From Gigaspora rosea (taxonomy: Eukaryota; Glomeromycota; Glomeromycetes; Diversisporales; Gigasporaceae): 64,000 nucleotides of DNA. How positions within the stretch are numbered: position 1 is the stretch's first letter; each line of letters begins with the position of its first letter. The DNA lies in the NCBI GenBank assembly GCA_003550325.1, contig QKWP01000512.1, positions 117,685 to 181,684 of the forward strand, written 5' to 3'. Below, in pieces: positions 11,760-23,808 of this stretch. The notes under the pieces were generated by a model, which worked only from the letters and a program-made list of their open reading frames with translations, was not told the origin of the DNA and did no database searches. Both the position numbers and the translations under genes were made by a program.

Positions 11760-12510
11760 TGAGTTAAAAAAATGCCTCAAAGATTTGCAAAAAAAGAAAA
11801 TTAGAATAGCTCCTTCATTTGCAATTCTTAACTCCTAAAAAGAGTTTGAATGCATTTATAGATTATATAAAAAGTACAAAAGAATTTTATAGCCACAAAT
11901 ACATTTGAGGTGAAATATCAAAAAAGTATATAAGAAAATTATTAAATCCCTTATTGAATTAGAAATTCAAATTAAAGGATTGGTAAATCAAGTCTAAAGA
12001 TTTAAAAATAAAACCAAAGTTTTACAAAATTAAAACTAAGTTTTAGAAACTGAAAATAAAAGACTATTTACTAAAAATGCACAATATAAAGTAGCATTAA
12101 TCCATTTAGTTGAAGTAGCTACTAGAAATGAAAAGGAATATGAGAAAGAAATTAGAATTATAGAAATACAATTGAAGAAATCTATTATCAAATTAATAAT
12201 ATTAGTAAATTTTTTTAAATTATTTAGCTTTTTTTTCAAAACTAACATATTTCTTTAAGAAGATTTTAATAAATTAAATAGTATATTATACAAAAACAAA
12301 AATTCCTGCCTTTCAAGATTTCTTAGTAATTAATAATGAACCAAATAAAATTTGTTATTTAACTCTTAAGAACCAATTTATTGTATAATTAATAACAAAC
12401 CAAATAAAATTTGTTATTCAACTCTTGAAGAAGCAATTTATTGCTTTGAAGAAAGAATACAAGAAATTGATGAGGATGGAAACCTTATTAATAAAGGCTC
12501 TTAAGTTTCT
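11760..12510 (+). pseudogene. Remnants of a coiled-coil protein, unrecognised
   Basis: Charged, heptad-like segments are readable on the + strand: 'LIELEIQIKGLVNQV' near 11950, then 'LETENKRLFTKNAQYKVAL' and 'HLVEVATRNEKEYEKEIRII' near 12045-12165. After a gap, 'NKPNKICYSTLEEAIYCFEE' and 'RIQEIDEDGNLINKGS' lie near 12395-12503, with a diverged duplicate of the 'NEPNKICY' part near 12337. The pieces lie in more than one frame. The composition fits a long helical protein. A gag-like origin or a host gene are both possible, and I cannot decide. Confidence 0.4.
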
Positions 12511-12792
12511 CACTCTTTTTCATTTTACAAACAATCAACTTCAAATAATTTTCATAAAGAATGATTTATTTTAGATTGCATTGATTTCAGAAATCTAATA
12601 TATTTTCAAAATCAATTTTGTTTTTTTTCAAAATTATTGCATATCTTTTTGTTTTAAAAAAAAACTTTGTTTTTAGAAAAAGCAGGATAAACTATTTGAT
12701 AAAAATTCTTAAAAAATTGTAAAATAACTTGCAAAAGCAAAAATAAACTAAATGCATTCTTTGTGCAAATTTTATACAGTAAAATAACAAAT

Positions 12793-13320
12793 AAAACAAA
12801 TCAACAATATTGGAACAATTATCATTTAAAATTCAAAATAATAAATTATTAGAATAAAAATTATAAATTAAATTCCTTCAGTAATAGCATTCTTTCAACC
12901 CAATGTGTTAAATATGAATTTTGAATTCAAAACTGTATATTATTAATTTCTCTTTAGAAGCTTAAAAGCAAAATAATTGTGAAATTTTACAATAATAAAA
13001 TAATGAATAGAAAAACCAACAACATTGGAACAGTTACTATTTAAAATTTAAAATTAATTTTTTTCAATAAATTATTAGAATAAAATTAAAATTTAAGATT
13101 TCTTTTGGTAAAGCATTTCTTTAATCCAATATGTCGTATCAAGTATATGAATTTTTGAATTCAAAATATATAATATTAACCCCTTATCAGAAGCAATATC
13201 ATCATATGAGAGATAAAATTCTTATCAGAATTTCTTTTGCTAACAGCATTTCTTCAATCTATACATTTCAAGTACAAATTTTTGGATTCAAAACTGTTAT
13301 TTTAATCTCTTATCAGAAGC
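12793..13320. repeat. Three diverged tandem units of ~110-200 bp
   Basis: The sequence 'caaca(a/t)tattggaacaattatcatttaaaattcaaaa ... gaattcaaaactgtatattattaatttctctttagaagc' is repeated with changes near 12793, 13018 and, in part, 13205. Each unit ends in 'TTATCAGAAGCAAT' or a close variant. The small open frames in this stretch follow the repeat and are unlikely to be genes. Confidence 0.6.
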
Positions 13321-14029
13321 AATAAGAGATAAAAACTCTCATTAGAAATAATATTACATATGAGAATGTAAAAAACTCTTATTAGAATATAACTTATATT
13401 ATATAAGAGCAAAAAAATACAAATTGTAATGGCTATATCTACAATGATATCTATTGAACTTAGTAAGTTTATAAAAAACAACATAAATTATTATTATCAA
13501 TTTTTCAAAATTAATCTTTTTATATTTAAAGATTTTAACAAATTAAATATAATTTTACAAAATAACAAAATCAATAAGATTATTATCAAAAGAGACCAAT
13601 ATACAAACTTCAACAGTGCTGCCAATGCAAGTAAACCAAAAATCTATAAAATTACTAATAATCTACTACTACCATATACTTATTTATTCTGCTAAATTGA
13701 TATCAAAGCTAATGAAGTTAATAAGCCCAATAAAGTTGACAAAAATAATTATATTAATATGTATATAGAAAAATTTAGGAGCTTTTAAATATCGCAATAA
13801 ATTTTTTAAAAATTATTTCTTAGCTATATATAGTTTGTCATTGATAAATTCTATTTTTTAGGCAAATTAAGCACATATATGCACTAGAATTTAATAAAAA
13901 TATATGCTTTGCAATAATAAATCTTAAAAAATATTTACTAGTCAGTTTGAAAATTCTGAAATTAATGGGGTTTTCTAAACATGTAATAATCTCAGTTTGG
14001 AATATTACATATTTGTAGAATCAATACTT

Positions 14030-14430
14030 GCATTGTTAATTGACTACTGGATGTTTCATAAGAAAATTTCAAATTTTATACTATATGAATTTTTTATTCT
14101 TTGAAAATAAAATATATTCTTGCCAGTCAAGTATTTAAATTATATTTTAATCATTAGTTTTTTTAATGGTTTTTTTTGTTAAGGACATCGACTTCCACTA
14201 TAAAAAAAAACTCAACATAAAAGAAGATTAGCACAAAGATAATATAGTTATACAAAACTTTAAATTTTATACTATATAAATTTTATTCTTTAAAAAATAT
14301 AGTTTTGCTAGTCAAGTATTTGAATTACAACTTTATTGATCAGTTTTTTTATTTGTTGTTTTTTTTTTTGAAAAAAAATTGACTTTCACAATAATAAAAA
14401 AAACTAAACATAAAATAAAAAAAAACAATT
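14030..14430. repeat. Diverged tandem duplication of ~190 bp
   Basis: Two units share 'TTTCAAATTTTATACTATAT(G/A)AATTTT(TT)ATTCTTT', 'GCCAGTCAAGTATTTAAATTA', and a T-rich block followed by 'aactcaacataaaa'. The units start near 14058 and 14258. Confidence 0.6.
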
Positions 14431-14654
14431 AAAATAAGGGGCCTATTCATCACAATATGGAGTTGGCTATATATTAACTATTTGTATATTTATCAATGGA
14501 TTCAATTCTATAGGAATTTTAATTTTAATAATTTTTTAGGATTCAGTTTAATATTCTGTTTCTATAAATAGCCAATTAGTTCAATTTAATTAAATCTATC
14601 ACAAGATTGATATAATTTTTATTTCATAAAAAAATAATTAAAAGAACATATAAA

Positions 14655-15260
14655 CAAATGTGGATCAGCCAATAATGGCACTATTCCACAACTAGCATAA
14701 GCATTATGAACAAAATATGAAATATTAAACCATTAGAATAATTAGCATAATTGTGAGCCAAAATGTGGAACAGCTAGTAATGGCCCTATCCCACAATCTT
14801 ACAAACAGAGATATAATATAAACAACAATTAGAATTAGATTTACAATAATTAGTATATACGAACAAATATGAAACAGCAATAATGGCCCTATCCCACAAC
14901 TAGCATAAGATACCATTAGAACAATTTGAATGATTGCGAGCAAAAATGTGAAACGGCTGATAATAGTCCATTCCACAACTTTTTGAACAAAAATATGCTA
15001 TGGCCAACAATTAGCATGAAAATCAAATATAGACAATTAGCACAATACAATTATTGCGTGAAAATACAGAATGGCTAGTAATAGCCTGATTCTACAACCA
15101 TGAATTAGCATGAGCATCCAAAGATTACAAGTAAAATGCAGAAACATAATATGGCCAACAATTTAGATGAATATTATGAACAAAATGCAGAACTGCCAGT
15201 AATGGACAATCAAACCAATATTATGAACAAAAATATAATATGAACATATACTACAAATTT
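14655..15260. repeat. Diverged satellite-like array
   Basis: A unit built on 'AAATGTGGAACAGCTAGTAA' and 'TGGCCCTATCCCACAACTAG' with 'cataagcattatgaac' recurs about six times (near 14658, 14758, 14870, 14945, 15063 and 15177) with growing divergence and unequal spacing of about 80-115 bp. An open frame on the minus strand here only reflects the repeat. Confidence 0.7.
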
Positions 15261-15365
15261 AGATGAGTATGAAAAACTTCAAAAAAAGGATACATTTAGC
15301 TTTTCTTAGTCAATTCTTATAATATCAGTAGACTTCACCAATGTCTTAATCAGGATACTTGAATG

Positions 15366-17046
15366 TAGGGTTCCAAAGTTCAGTTCAGTTCAATAGAAGT
15401 TTAGGTTTAGGTTCAATGAACCTAAACCTGAACCTGCTCTAAAAGTTCAATACTAAACTGAACCTGAACTTAAAATTATTGAACATGAAACTGAACCTGA
15501 ACTTAAAAAAGTTCAGTTCAGGTTCAGTTCAAGGTTCATAAACATGTTCAGGTTCATAATATATACACATGTTTACCTATATCACAAGTTAGAATCAATT
15601 AAAAAAATGCATTTTTTGGTGCTAAACAAGTTTACTTAGATCAGAAGTTATGTTCAATTAGTAAAATTTAGAAAATCATAGAAATTTGTATAATTTTATT
15701 AATAAAATTTTTACAAATTTCTATGATTCTCTAAATTTTACTAATTGATCATAACTTCTTGATCTAAATAAACTTGTTCAGCAGCAAAAAATACATCAAA
15801 TCGGCATATTTTGTTTTACTTTTCTTAAAATTTGAAGAAAAGATGCTTAATTTTGAAAATTTTCATCAAAAATTCAAAATTAAGTATCTTTGACGCAAAT
15901 TTTAAGGAAAATAAAATAAAATATATCAATATACTGTATTTTTTGGTTCTAAACAAGTTTACTTAGATCAAGAAATTATGTTCAATTAGTAAAATTTAGA
16001 GAACTATAGAAATTTGTATAATTTTATTAATAAAATTATATAAATCTCTATGATTCTCTAAATTTTACTAATTGATCATAACTTATTGCACTAAGCAATT
16101 AATTTTGGAAAATTTCATCAAAAATTCAAAATTATGCATCTTTGATGCAAATTATAGGAAAATAAAATAAAATATACCAATATGATTTATTTTTTGGTGC
16201 TAAACAAGTTTACTTAGATCAAGAAGTTATGATCAATTAGTAATTTAGAAAATCATAGAAATTTGTATAATTTTATTAATAATATTATACAAATTTCTAC
16301 GATTCTCTAATTTTTACTAATTGATCATAACTTCTTGATCTAAGTAAACTTGTTTAGCACCAAAAAAAAATACATTATATTGGTATATTTTATTTTATTT
16401 TCTTTAAAATTTGTATCAAAGATGCTTAATTTTGAATTTTTGATAAAAATTTTCAAAATTAAGCATCTTTCTTTCAAATTTTAAGCAAAATAAAATATGC
16501 CGATTTGATATATTTTTGGTGCTTAACAAGTTTGCTTAGTACAAGAAGTTATGATCAATTAGTAAAACTTAGAGAATTATAGAAATTTGTATAATTTTAT
16601 TAATAAAATTATACTATGTTTCTTTAAATTTTACTAACTGATTTATACTTATCACTTTAAGTAAACTTGTTCAGTATCAAAAAATATATATATTTTTATT
16701 TAAATTCAAACTAGTTTGCAATATTTGGACTAGCCCAACCAAACTTATAATTGAGTTTGAGTTTAGTATAAAGTTTTAATAATAAAATTTAGAGTTGAGT
16801 CTGGTCTGAACCAGATCAAACCCAGGTACAACCTAGAATTACTAGTTCATATGAACACTAGACTGAACCTGAACATGTTCACAAACTTATGAACTGACCC
16901 TGAACTAAACCTGAACCAGCTCTATAAGTTCAATACTGAACCTAAACCTGAACATATTTAAAAAATGTTTAGGTTCAGGTTCAATGCTAAACCTGAACCT
17001 GAACCTGAACTTGATCTAAGTTCATTTCAGGTTTATAGGAATGCTA
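15366..17046. mobile_element. 1.68-kb hAT-like non-autonomous element
   Basis: The ends are TAGGGTTCC...GGAATGCTA. They are flanked by CTTGAATG (15358-15365) and ATTGAATG (17047-17054), an 8-bp target duplication with one mismatch, which is the hAT length. Subterminal zones 15380-15560 and 16855-17035 are dense in AGGTTCAGGTTCAGTTCA in both orientations. This looks like clustered transposase-binding sites. The centre is taken up by a separate palindromic array. No coding capacity is seen. Confidence 0.7.
15590..16690. repeat. Alternating palindromic array inside the hAT-like element
   Basis: The block 'TTTGGTGCTAAACAAGTTTA', 'CTTAGATCAAGAAGTTATGA', 'TCAATTAGTAAAATTTAGAG' and 'AATCATAGAAATTTGTATAA' alternates with its own inverted copy about seven times (sites near 15620, 15750, 15950, 16060, 16195, 16330, 16520 and 16640). 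The linkers 'AATTTTATTAATAAAATT' and 'AAGATGCTTAATTTTGAAAA' are themselves palindromic or paired. The result is a series of large hairpins. It may be one foldback element amplified in place. Confidence 0.75.
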
Positions 17047-17740
17047 ATTGAATGAGTAAGTTTAGATTCAGAACTCAGACTGAAGATTTGGATTTGTTGG
17101 ACTGTTTTTTTGTATATTTTTGTTGAAACTGACAAAACCACAGAATAAAGAAAAATAAATATAAAAAAAATTAATACACATTTTCACAGGATCTATCATT
17201 TTCTTTGTATAATAGAGTCTATTAGATAATAATATTTTTATTTATTATATAAGACTTAATAATGTAATATGGATTTAACAAACTGTTCTAGTCACGAACT
17301 CATATGTGTTCATTGAATTGTATTTTTGGACTATAATTTTTTTAACCAGTTAACTGATCCTTTTAGTCATCAGACCTATATGTGCTTGTATTTCTTACAA
17401 TAGGCTGAAAAAACCTTCTTATAATAAATAAAAAGTCAGTCATCTATATACAAATTAGATATTAATATTAGTAACAAAAAATACTACTTAAAGTTTATAA
17501 TATCTTTTGAAAACTGTCAACTTTATTATTTAATAACAAGATACCCAAAAAAGCTAAAGTTAAAAATATTAATATCAAATAAAAATTTGGTTTTATATAA
17601 TAGCTAAATTAGTTAAATAGATTCTAGATAATAATATTCTTAGTACAATTTTTAAAAGACTTATTAGTATTAGTAAAATAATTGTAGCAAATTAATATAT
17701 TTTGTTAATAGAACAAAATATAAATAAAATAGTCTATATC

Positions 17741-18033
17741 TAGAAATAGTTAGGTTGGTATAGGTTTAGTTTTTGGTTTGGAACTTATAGGTTCTATTTC
17801 AAAAACCAAAGAACCTGGTTTTTAAAATTTCAAACCTGGTTCCAAAACCTGGTTTTGAACCTGGTTTGAATCTAAAACTTAAATTCCATTATAAATCTAA
17901 AAAATTAAAAACTTAAGAATCTAAAAACCTATTATAAATCAAAAGCTAAATTCCAAAATTGGAACTTGGTATTTAAAACCAGATTTTAAAATTAGGTTCT
18001 TAGGCTCTGAACCTAGGAACTTTACTATTTCTA
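17741..18033. mobile_element. 293-bp hAT-like MITE rich in AACCTGGTT
   Basis: The ends are TAGAAATAGT...ACTATTTCTA, with TCTATATC before and CCTATATT after (6 of 8 bases match, the hAT duplication length). The interior repeats CAAACCTGGTT and inverted forms many times. Confidence 0.6.
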
Positions 18034-18235
18034 CCTATATTTAGCAAAAAAGCCTATTTAGCAAAAGAATTTTATAAATTATATTATACTTTATAAATAG
18101 AGATAACTTATTGCCTTTTCCAATAAGCAAGTTCATAATTTAAATTAATAGATTTAAAACAGAACATTGGTAGGTCAAAAATACAAACTAGCATATCAAA
18201 TATTTAATTATAGCTACATATACAACTATAGATCT

Positions 18236-19268
18236 AAGGGTGTGGCGACTTAGAGAAGTTGGTAAGTTGTCACCCCCCAAGTGGCAGGTCTAGGGTTCAA
18301 ATCCCACTGGCGACGCTTTGGAAAAATAGACCTGTGTTATGGTAACCGTTTCCTGTCGATCGGTTGGGTATATTACCTGCAGTCCTTGGTTACCATCTTG
18401 AATGGGAGCTTTCGGGCAAAGTTGTGTCCAGTGATACAGACAAATCCAAGGAACTGGAGAAATGGAAACCCATTTGGAAAGTCCCGAGTAAGGAGGTAGC
18501 AATGATCTTTGAAGGTGCTACCAGAACCAGAATATCGGAAACCGGAGCTAGAGAACTGGACGATATGACCTTCAGAGGAGAGGGTCCACCAACCTGGCCG
18601 CCGGAGTCATACCAGAGGAAAAGGACCTATCTTCTGGAATTAGGTACCAGGGAAAGAAAAACTATAGTAGCACCTAATGCTGAGTAGATCAACCCTTTCG
18701 GGCCAACTGGTTTGGAAGTTTGGAGCACCCGGTGATGGACCGGTAGGAAAGTAATGGTAGGTACCGGGGTCAGTGTGAATCTTACTAGGGCAGAAGTAGG
18801 TAATGGTAGCAGTTAGGTACTCCCTGACTGCAAGTTGCTTGCCTCGGTGAGTGCGTAAGTTACCGAAGTGTAGGTAATACCTGTGTGGGACAGGGACTGC
18901 TCTACCAAGTTTGCCCGCAAGGATAAATTAGTCCTAAGGGGATGTAGGTAGCATCCGTGACTGTCTTCGAATGACTAATGTATCGGAGGGCTGTACCAGT
19001 GATCACAAGTAGGGTTGACATGCGAAGCGTTGGACCAGAGGGTTTAAATAGGCAATCCCCTAGTTGGGTTGTAGGTATGGCAACTAGTGTAGAACCTTCG
19101 GGCGGACTACTTAAATTAGACAACCAAAAGTTGTACGTGTGGCTAGTTGTACTCTCATTCAATGTAACTCAATTGTGGGTGTGCCCAAAGAGGCGCCCTT
19201 GATCCACAGGCTTGATTAAATAAACTCTCACCCAAAGCGGGAACTTTAACACAAAAAAAAAAAATAAA
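18236..19268 (+). mobile_element. Complete ~1.03-kb SINE-like retroposon
   Basis: The insertion is bounded by a perfect 14-bp target duplication, ACAACTATAGATCT, at 18222-18235 and 19269-19282, and ends in an A-rich tail. The first ~75 bases resemble a tRNA-derived Pol III promoter. A box A-like 'CTTAGAGAAGTTGGTAAG' lies near 18249, and a good box B, GGTTCAAATCC, at 18294-18304. The body is much more G+C-rich than its surroundings and has no long open frame. Near the 3' end AATAAA sits about 30 bases before the tail ('cccaaagcgggaactttaacac'), unusual for a Pol III transcript. A 5'-truncated copy with its own duplication lies at 48379-48633. Mobilisation in trans by a LINE is inferred from the duplications and poly(A). 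No LINE is present here. Confidence 0.85.
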
Positions 19269-19599
19269 ACAACTATAGATCTTTATTTTTTTGATTGTTA
19301 TATAAATTATAATGGATTGTTATTTCCTGTTGAAATAATGGTAAAGCCGCCTAATCTATTTATCTTTTTTTCGTAATACTTTAATCGCATGCCTACTTGA
19401 TTTTATTTATGAAAATAAATAAACTAATCTATATTTCAACAAAATATCATATATTTTTGATTAATTCTTGTATATTCATTTCCACATTTTTGAAAATATA
19501 TAAAAAACTCGTTAATAAAGTTTAAATCATAATCAAAGAAGAAAACTTCTTTGATCTACAACAATTATTCAAAAATTTATCTTTCTCATGAAATTCTGT

Positions 19600-20620
19600 T
19601 ATGCTATCTATCTTTGTATCCTTTTATTTCGCTAAGACTGTTAGTAGAAGTGACAAATATATTGCCGAATTTGCCTTGTACCAAACTAATGTTCATGTTG
19701 ATGAATTTAGAGAAATAACTTTTAAAGGTTTTACTGGTAGCTACGAATCGAAAAAATGCAATTGTTTTAATGGTTGGCTATTATGTACTCGAAGATATTG
19801 AATATGTACAGACTTTTTGTTTTCTTCCTTTTTCTATAATTCTATATTAAATTCCTTTTCTTGTTTAATGATTTCTTTAGTTTAAGCTGTTCCAATTTTA
19901 TTACATGATGCTGACTATGTTCCAACTCTTCGTACCTTTCTGCCAGTAATAGAGGAAGAGAAAGCTTTGTCCTAGTATGACATTTATACAATGCTGTTAC
20001 CAGCAATAAAAATTGCACCTCCAAGGTTATTGTGTATAACAATAAAAATAAACGATATGATGCTGTAAAAAATAATCTTCAAAAAACAGTTGTTTCGGTT
20101 ATAGGAAAATTAAAAGTTGGGTTAACAAAAATGCTTCATATTATCACTAGTGACATTGAATGAACTTATATAAGCAATTATCAGTCTATGCAAGCTCCTG
20201 ACAAAGGAAAATCTTGCTTATATGATTTCCTTGACTTCCAACTTGATGACATCGAAGAGAAGTATACTTCACTGACTTACAATCCCTTTATAAAAAAACT
20301 GAATGTTACATTACATTCATTCTCTAGTAAATCTGCCTCTAAAGCAAACACTTCCACTATTAACTTTATGGACATTCTATCTCAAGTCCAAAATAGTTCT
20401 ATGCAATCCAATGCTAAATACCCTTCTTACACTCCTCACTTTACTGATAATTAACATAATCCTATACCAGCACTAGTAATACTAACACGTCTACGCACAA
20501 TAATGAGAAAGCAGTACCCCAGTAGATAGTGCTGAGCCTTTTACTTCTGTTTTTTTAGATACATCTATTTCACATCAAACTGAACCTGAACCCCAAAAAA
20601 ACATCAAAAATGTTCCCTTT
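19600..20620 (+). pseudogene. Broken gene of unrecognised family
   Basis: Collinear + strand coding pieces: 'SRSDKYIAEFALYQTNVHVD' and 'EFREITFKGFTGSYESKKCN' (about 19640-19770), 'AVPILLHDADYVPTLRTFLP' then 'VIEEEKALS' (about 19885-19972), 'LLPAIKIAPPRL' (about 20000), 'KLKVGLTKMLHI'-like sequence (about 20110) and 'MQAPDKGKSCLYDFLDFQLD' through 'FSSKSASKANTSTINFMDIL' (20188-20380). A Ser/Thr/Pro-rich tail, 'AEPFTSVFLDTSISHQTEPE', follows near 20530-20590. The pieces change frame several times. The layout is a folded region followed by a low-complexity tail. I cannot assign a function. Similar pieces being spread over several frames suggests long decay of a repeated, possibly element-associated gene. 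Confidence 0.55.
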
Positions 20621-20639
20621 CTACAAAAAAATAATATAC

Positions 20640-21740
20640 ATTTTTTTTTTAAAAAAAAATTTGTATACTATTCTAAAATTTTAATTTTATAAAATTTTTT
20701 TTCCTGCTAGCATGTTTTTTTTATATATGTATATAATTTTATTGTGCTTATAAAATATGTATAAAACTTTTATACTATAACATTTTATTGAATAAAATTT
20801 TTTTTAATTTTAACTTGGAAATAACCTGACACTACTGTAGTAATATACTTAGTTTTTATATTTTGTTTTATTAAATAGAAAAATGTGCTTGTCACCGGTG
20901 GTGACAGTAACCAGATTAGGGTTAGGACTAGATTTAAAGTTAGAAGAAGGTTTATTATATCATAACACCTTAAGAAGCATTTTTAGCTAGAAAAAAATAT
21001 TGGTTTCATAGGCACAATTTGAAGATATTGTGATATGTAATTTTTTAAATTTTTTTGTCATATCTAATCTAGCAATTTGATTGGCTCAGAACTGTAACCA
21101 CAGTTACAAATAGATTTGCCCTATTAAATATATAGGTTTATAAATTTTTAAGTATTTGACAGGCATCTAAATGCTAACAAAATTATATTAATCAATTTTT
21201 TTTCTATGCAAGTAACATCTAATCATTTTGTTAATTTACATTAATATTTTATATATTAAGACAATTCTTGTCTTGAATTAGTACAAGATTGAACATTTGG
21301 CGTGCCCAATTATGATTATATTATTTATCAAATTATCAAATATTAAGTGGTTAAAAGTGACGAAATATCTTTTTAACTGATTTTAACTATAATGTTCATA
21401 TTTACAAAGTTAATTAAATGATGTTATTTTGCTATATTAATATACTATATTTTCTAATTTAAGTATGACTAAAATTATCAAATATATTAATTATTGCACT
21501 CTTATATCATATAAGCAAATATTATAAATTTGGAAAGCTTATTGTAAAAGTATTGAAATTCTTTTATACTAACAAGCTTAATTTTATCATTATAGCAACA
21601 AAGTATTATATTGATCATCGGTCTGTCCGGTCTAGTTCAATTCGGTCCTATTCGGTCATGAACCATAGTCCAGTTCAGTTTTTTAAAAAATTGGGCAGTT
21701 TTTAACCAGGATGGACCAGATAGACCAATTAACAGGCCTA
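20640..21740. other. AT-rich interval without a gene
   Basis: This contains 'CACCGGTGGTGACAGTAACC' and 'GATTAGGGTTAGGACTAG' near 20896-20930, which look like part of an old small element, and otherwise nothing recognisable. Confidence 0.35.
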
Positions 21741-21839
21741 GCAGTGTTGGAAAACTGTTTTGAAATTTATGTTCTCATGAGAACATGTATATTGAATTTA
21801 ATGTTCTCAAAAATTTTTTTATGTTCTCAATTAGAAAAA

Positions 21840-22020
21840 AATTTTTTCTTTTACTCTCTTTTTCTCTTTTCTTTCTCTCTTTTTTTTTCTTTCTCTCTTC
21901 TCTCACTTTCTCTCTTCCTCTCTCTCTTTTACTCTCTCCCTCACTCTTTCTCACTTTATCTTACTCTTTCTTACTCTTATTTTTTTTTCTCTTATTCTCT
22001 TTCTCACAGTTTTACTTTTA
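21840..22020. repeat. CT-rich low-complexity tract
   Basis: About 180 bases consist almost entirely of T and C (TTTCTCTC, CTCTCTCTTTTACTCTC). It lies inside the hAT-like element next to its left subterminal repeats. The long open frames across it are a composition artefact. Confidence 0.9.
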
Positions 22021-22276
22021 TACTTTAGTTATTTTTTAATTTTTATTTTAATTAATATATTTAAAAATAAAAAATATAAATTATTTAACAAACTACATAA
22101 ACAAAGCTAAGTTATTCATAATAATAAGATTATAACTTTAAATATAAATTTTTTAAAAAATTAATATTTGAGGTTTTTTATATATTGTTGTTGATGTTAT
22201 TGGCTTGTCTAAGCTTATATATTAAGTTTTTAAATAAGCTATTAATATTTCTCAAATGTTTAAATAAATAAGTACC

Positions 22277-22521
22277 ATAGTGCACTGACCAAAGTACCCT
22301 TCTTTTTCAATATCCCATTGCAAAATACCCAGTGCAAAGCACAAGATCTCTATTAATTAAATATAAATTTTTTTAAATTTTTTCGATTGCTTATTGTGTA
22401 AATGTTTAAAATTTTTTTTCTTGTGGAACAGACCTGCTGCTATGTAAAATACCTAGATCTTTTGTAAGTTTATTGATGGGTATTTTGTATAAGATCCTGG
22501 ATCTTTTGGTCAGTGCACTAT
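22277..22521. mobile_element. ~245-bp MITE nested in the hAT-like element
   Basis: The terminal inverted repeats are ATAGTGCACTGACCAAA (left) and TTTGGTCAGTGCACTAT (right), 17 bp and perfect. The sequence between is AT-rich and noncoding. The target duplication is not clear. Confidence 0.75.
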
Positions 22522-22795
22522 AGTAATATAATATACTATTCTTTTTTCTATAGTAAATTTATAAACTCAAAAATTTCTTACTATACAATCTTAAGATATA
22601 ACACTAAAGTTTAAAATTATAATAACTAAAGATTTGTTAAGTAATTTTCTTATAAAAATTATTAATATAGTGAGTTTAGCTCTCTAAAATTTATAATATT
22701 ATATATAAGGGCTATAATGCACCAAACTTGAAATAGATAAACCAATAAACTTTGTTATCTAAAATTTTTTATGATTCAAAAACAACTAAATTGTT

Positions 22796-23050
22796 CTCTA
22801 TTTTAACTAACTAACAATTAAATATTTATGATCTTAATTATTTTAAACTGCTATATTAATAAAATGATTTTTTATTATTTTATATATTTATATAGAGAAC
22901 ATATTTTTCAAACTTAATATTCTNTTTTCTATTTCAACTACTAACAATTAAATATTTATGGGCTTAATTATTTTAAACTGCTATATTAATAAAAATGATT
23001 TTTTATTATTTTATATATTTACATAGAGAACATATTTTTCAAACTTAATG
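22796..23050. repeat. ~128-bp tandem duplication with an ambiguous base at the junction
   Basis: Two nearly identical units share 'CTAACAATTAAATATTTATG', 'CTGCTATATTAATAAAATGA' and 'AGAGAACATATTTTTCAAAC'. The only N in the window (22924) lies at the junction, so the copy number may be an assembly or base-calling problem. Confidence 0.8.
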
Positions 23051-23808
23051 TTCTCAAAAAAAATTTAGTAGAGAACATCTTAAATTTTGTAAATGTTCTC
23101 AGATTGAAAGTGATGTTCTCATGAGAACATGAGAACATAAGATTTCCAACACTGAGGCCTAGTTACTGTGTTATCATTAAATATAAAATTATAATAGAAT
23201 ATTATAGTGAATCAAATCATTTAAAATACCTATTTTGAAATCCATACTATACTACTTTTATTTTATAAATTGGTAGTTTTTTAGAATTAATATTTTTACA
23301 CCTGATACCAAACCTCTCTACTCACTCTTACTTTATTAAAGTTATGTAATTCCAAAAAACCCGTTGAATCAAACGTTACAAAGATTTGTAATATTTGTAT
23401 TTTAACTAATTTTGTATAGCCATAGAAGTATAAAATTGCTTAGAATATATACATGTATGCATGCATGTATTCATGTGCATAGCCCATCTCTAATGCTTTC
23501 ACTCTCAAAAATACTTCCTTAATTATAGTAATGCCATAATTGTTAAGTATTATTTAGATTATTGGTTAGTCACATTGATGTGCTACATAAGAAAACCTTA
23601 TATTTCAAAAATATATCTAATAATATTAACTTCTTTGATACTGTACTATATTTAATAATTTATAATATCATTTGCTACTAAATAGCATCTTATAATATCA
23701 TTTGCTACTAAATCACATCTTATAATTACATCCTACTATTATCTAAATTTTTAATTTTATCTCCTATTTTCTATAATGCAGTTTACAAAAAACATAGTAG
23801 CATTACAT

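Larger units (their letters stand above)
21742..23154. mobile_element. 1.41-kb hAT-like non-autonomous element
   Basis: The ends are CAGTGTTGGAAAA...TTTCCAACACTG with a perfect 8-bp target duplication AGGCCTAG at 21734-21741 and 23155-23162. Subterminal GTTCTCATGAGAACAT palindromes occur near both ends (21772 and 23113), with many GTTCTC/GAGAAC words. No transposase is encoded. A CT-rich tract, a nested MITE and a tandem duplication lie within it. Confidence 0.9.

Noticed and set aside
14725-14976. A hydrophobic 83-codon minus-strand frame resembling a membrane protein
   Set aside because: It falls in a diverged tandem array, and the hydrophobic pattern repeats with the DNA unit.
18236-18315. 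A possible functional tRNA gene
   Set aside because: Box A and box B are present, but no acceptor stem pairs (GTGGCGA and TGGCGACG are direct, not complementary). The sequence is the head of a retroposon with target duplications.
18281-19202. Several open frames of 70-107 codons in the G+C-rich stretch
   Set aside because: They lie in the SINE-like retroposon. They are not preserved in the second copy in a way that suggests protein, and the element starts with a Pol III-type head.
21711-22039. Open frames of ~85-105 codons rich in Phe, Ser and Leu
   Set aside because: They run through a CT-only low-complexity tract inside a hAT-like element. The absence of stops is a composition effect.
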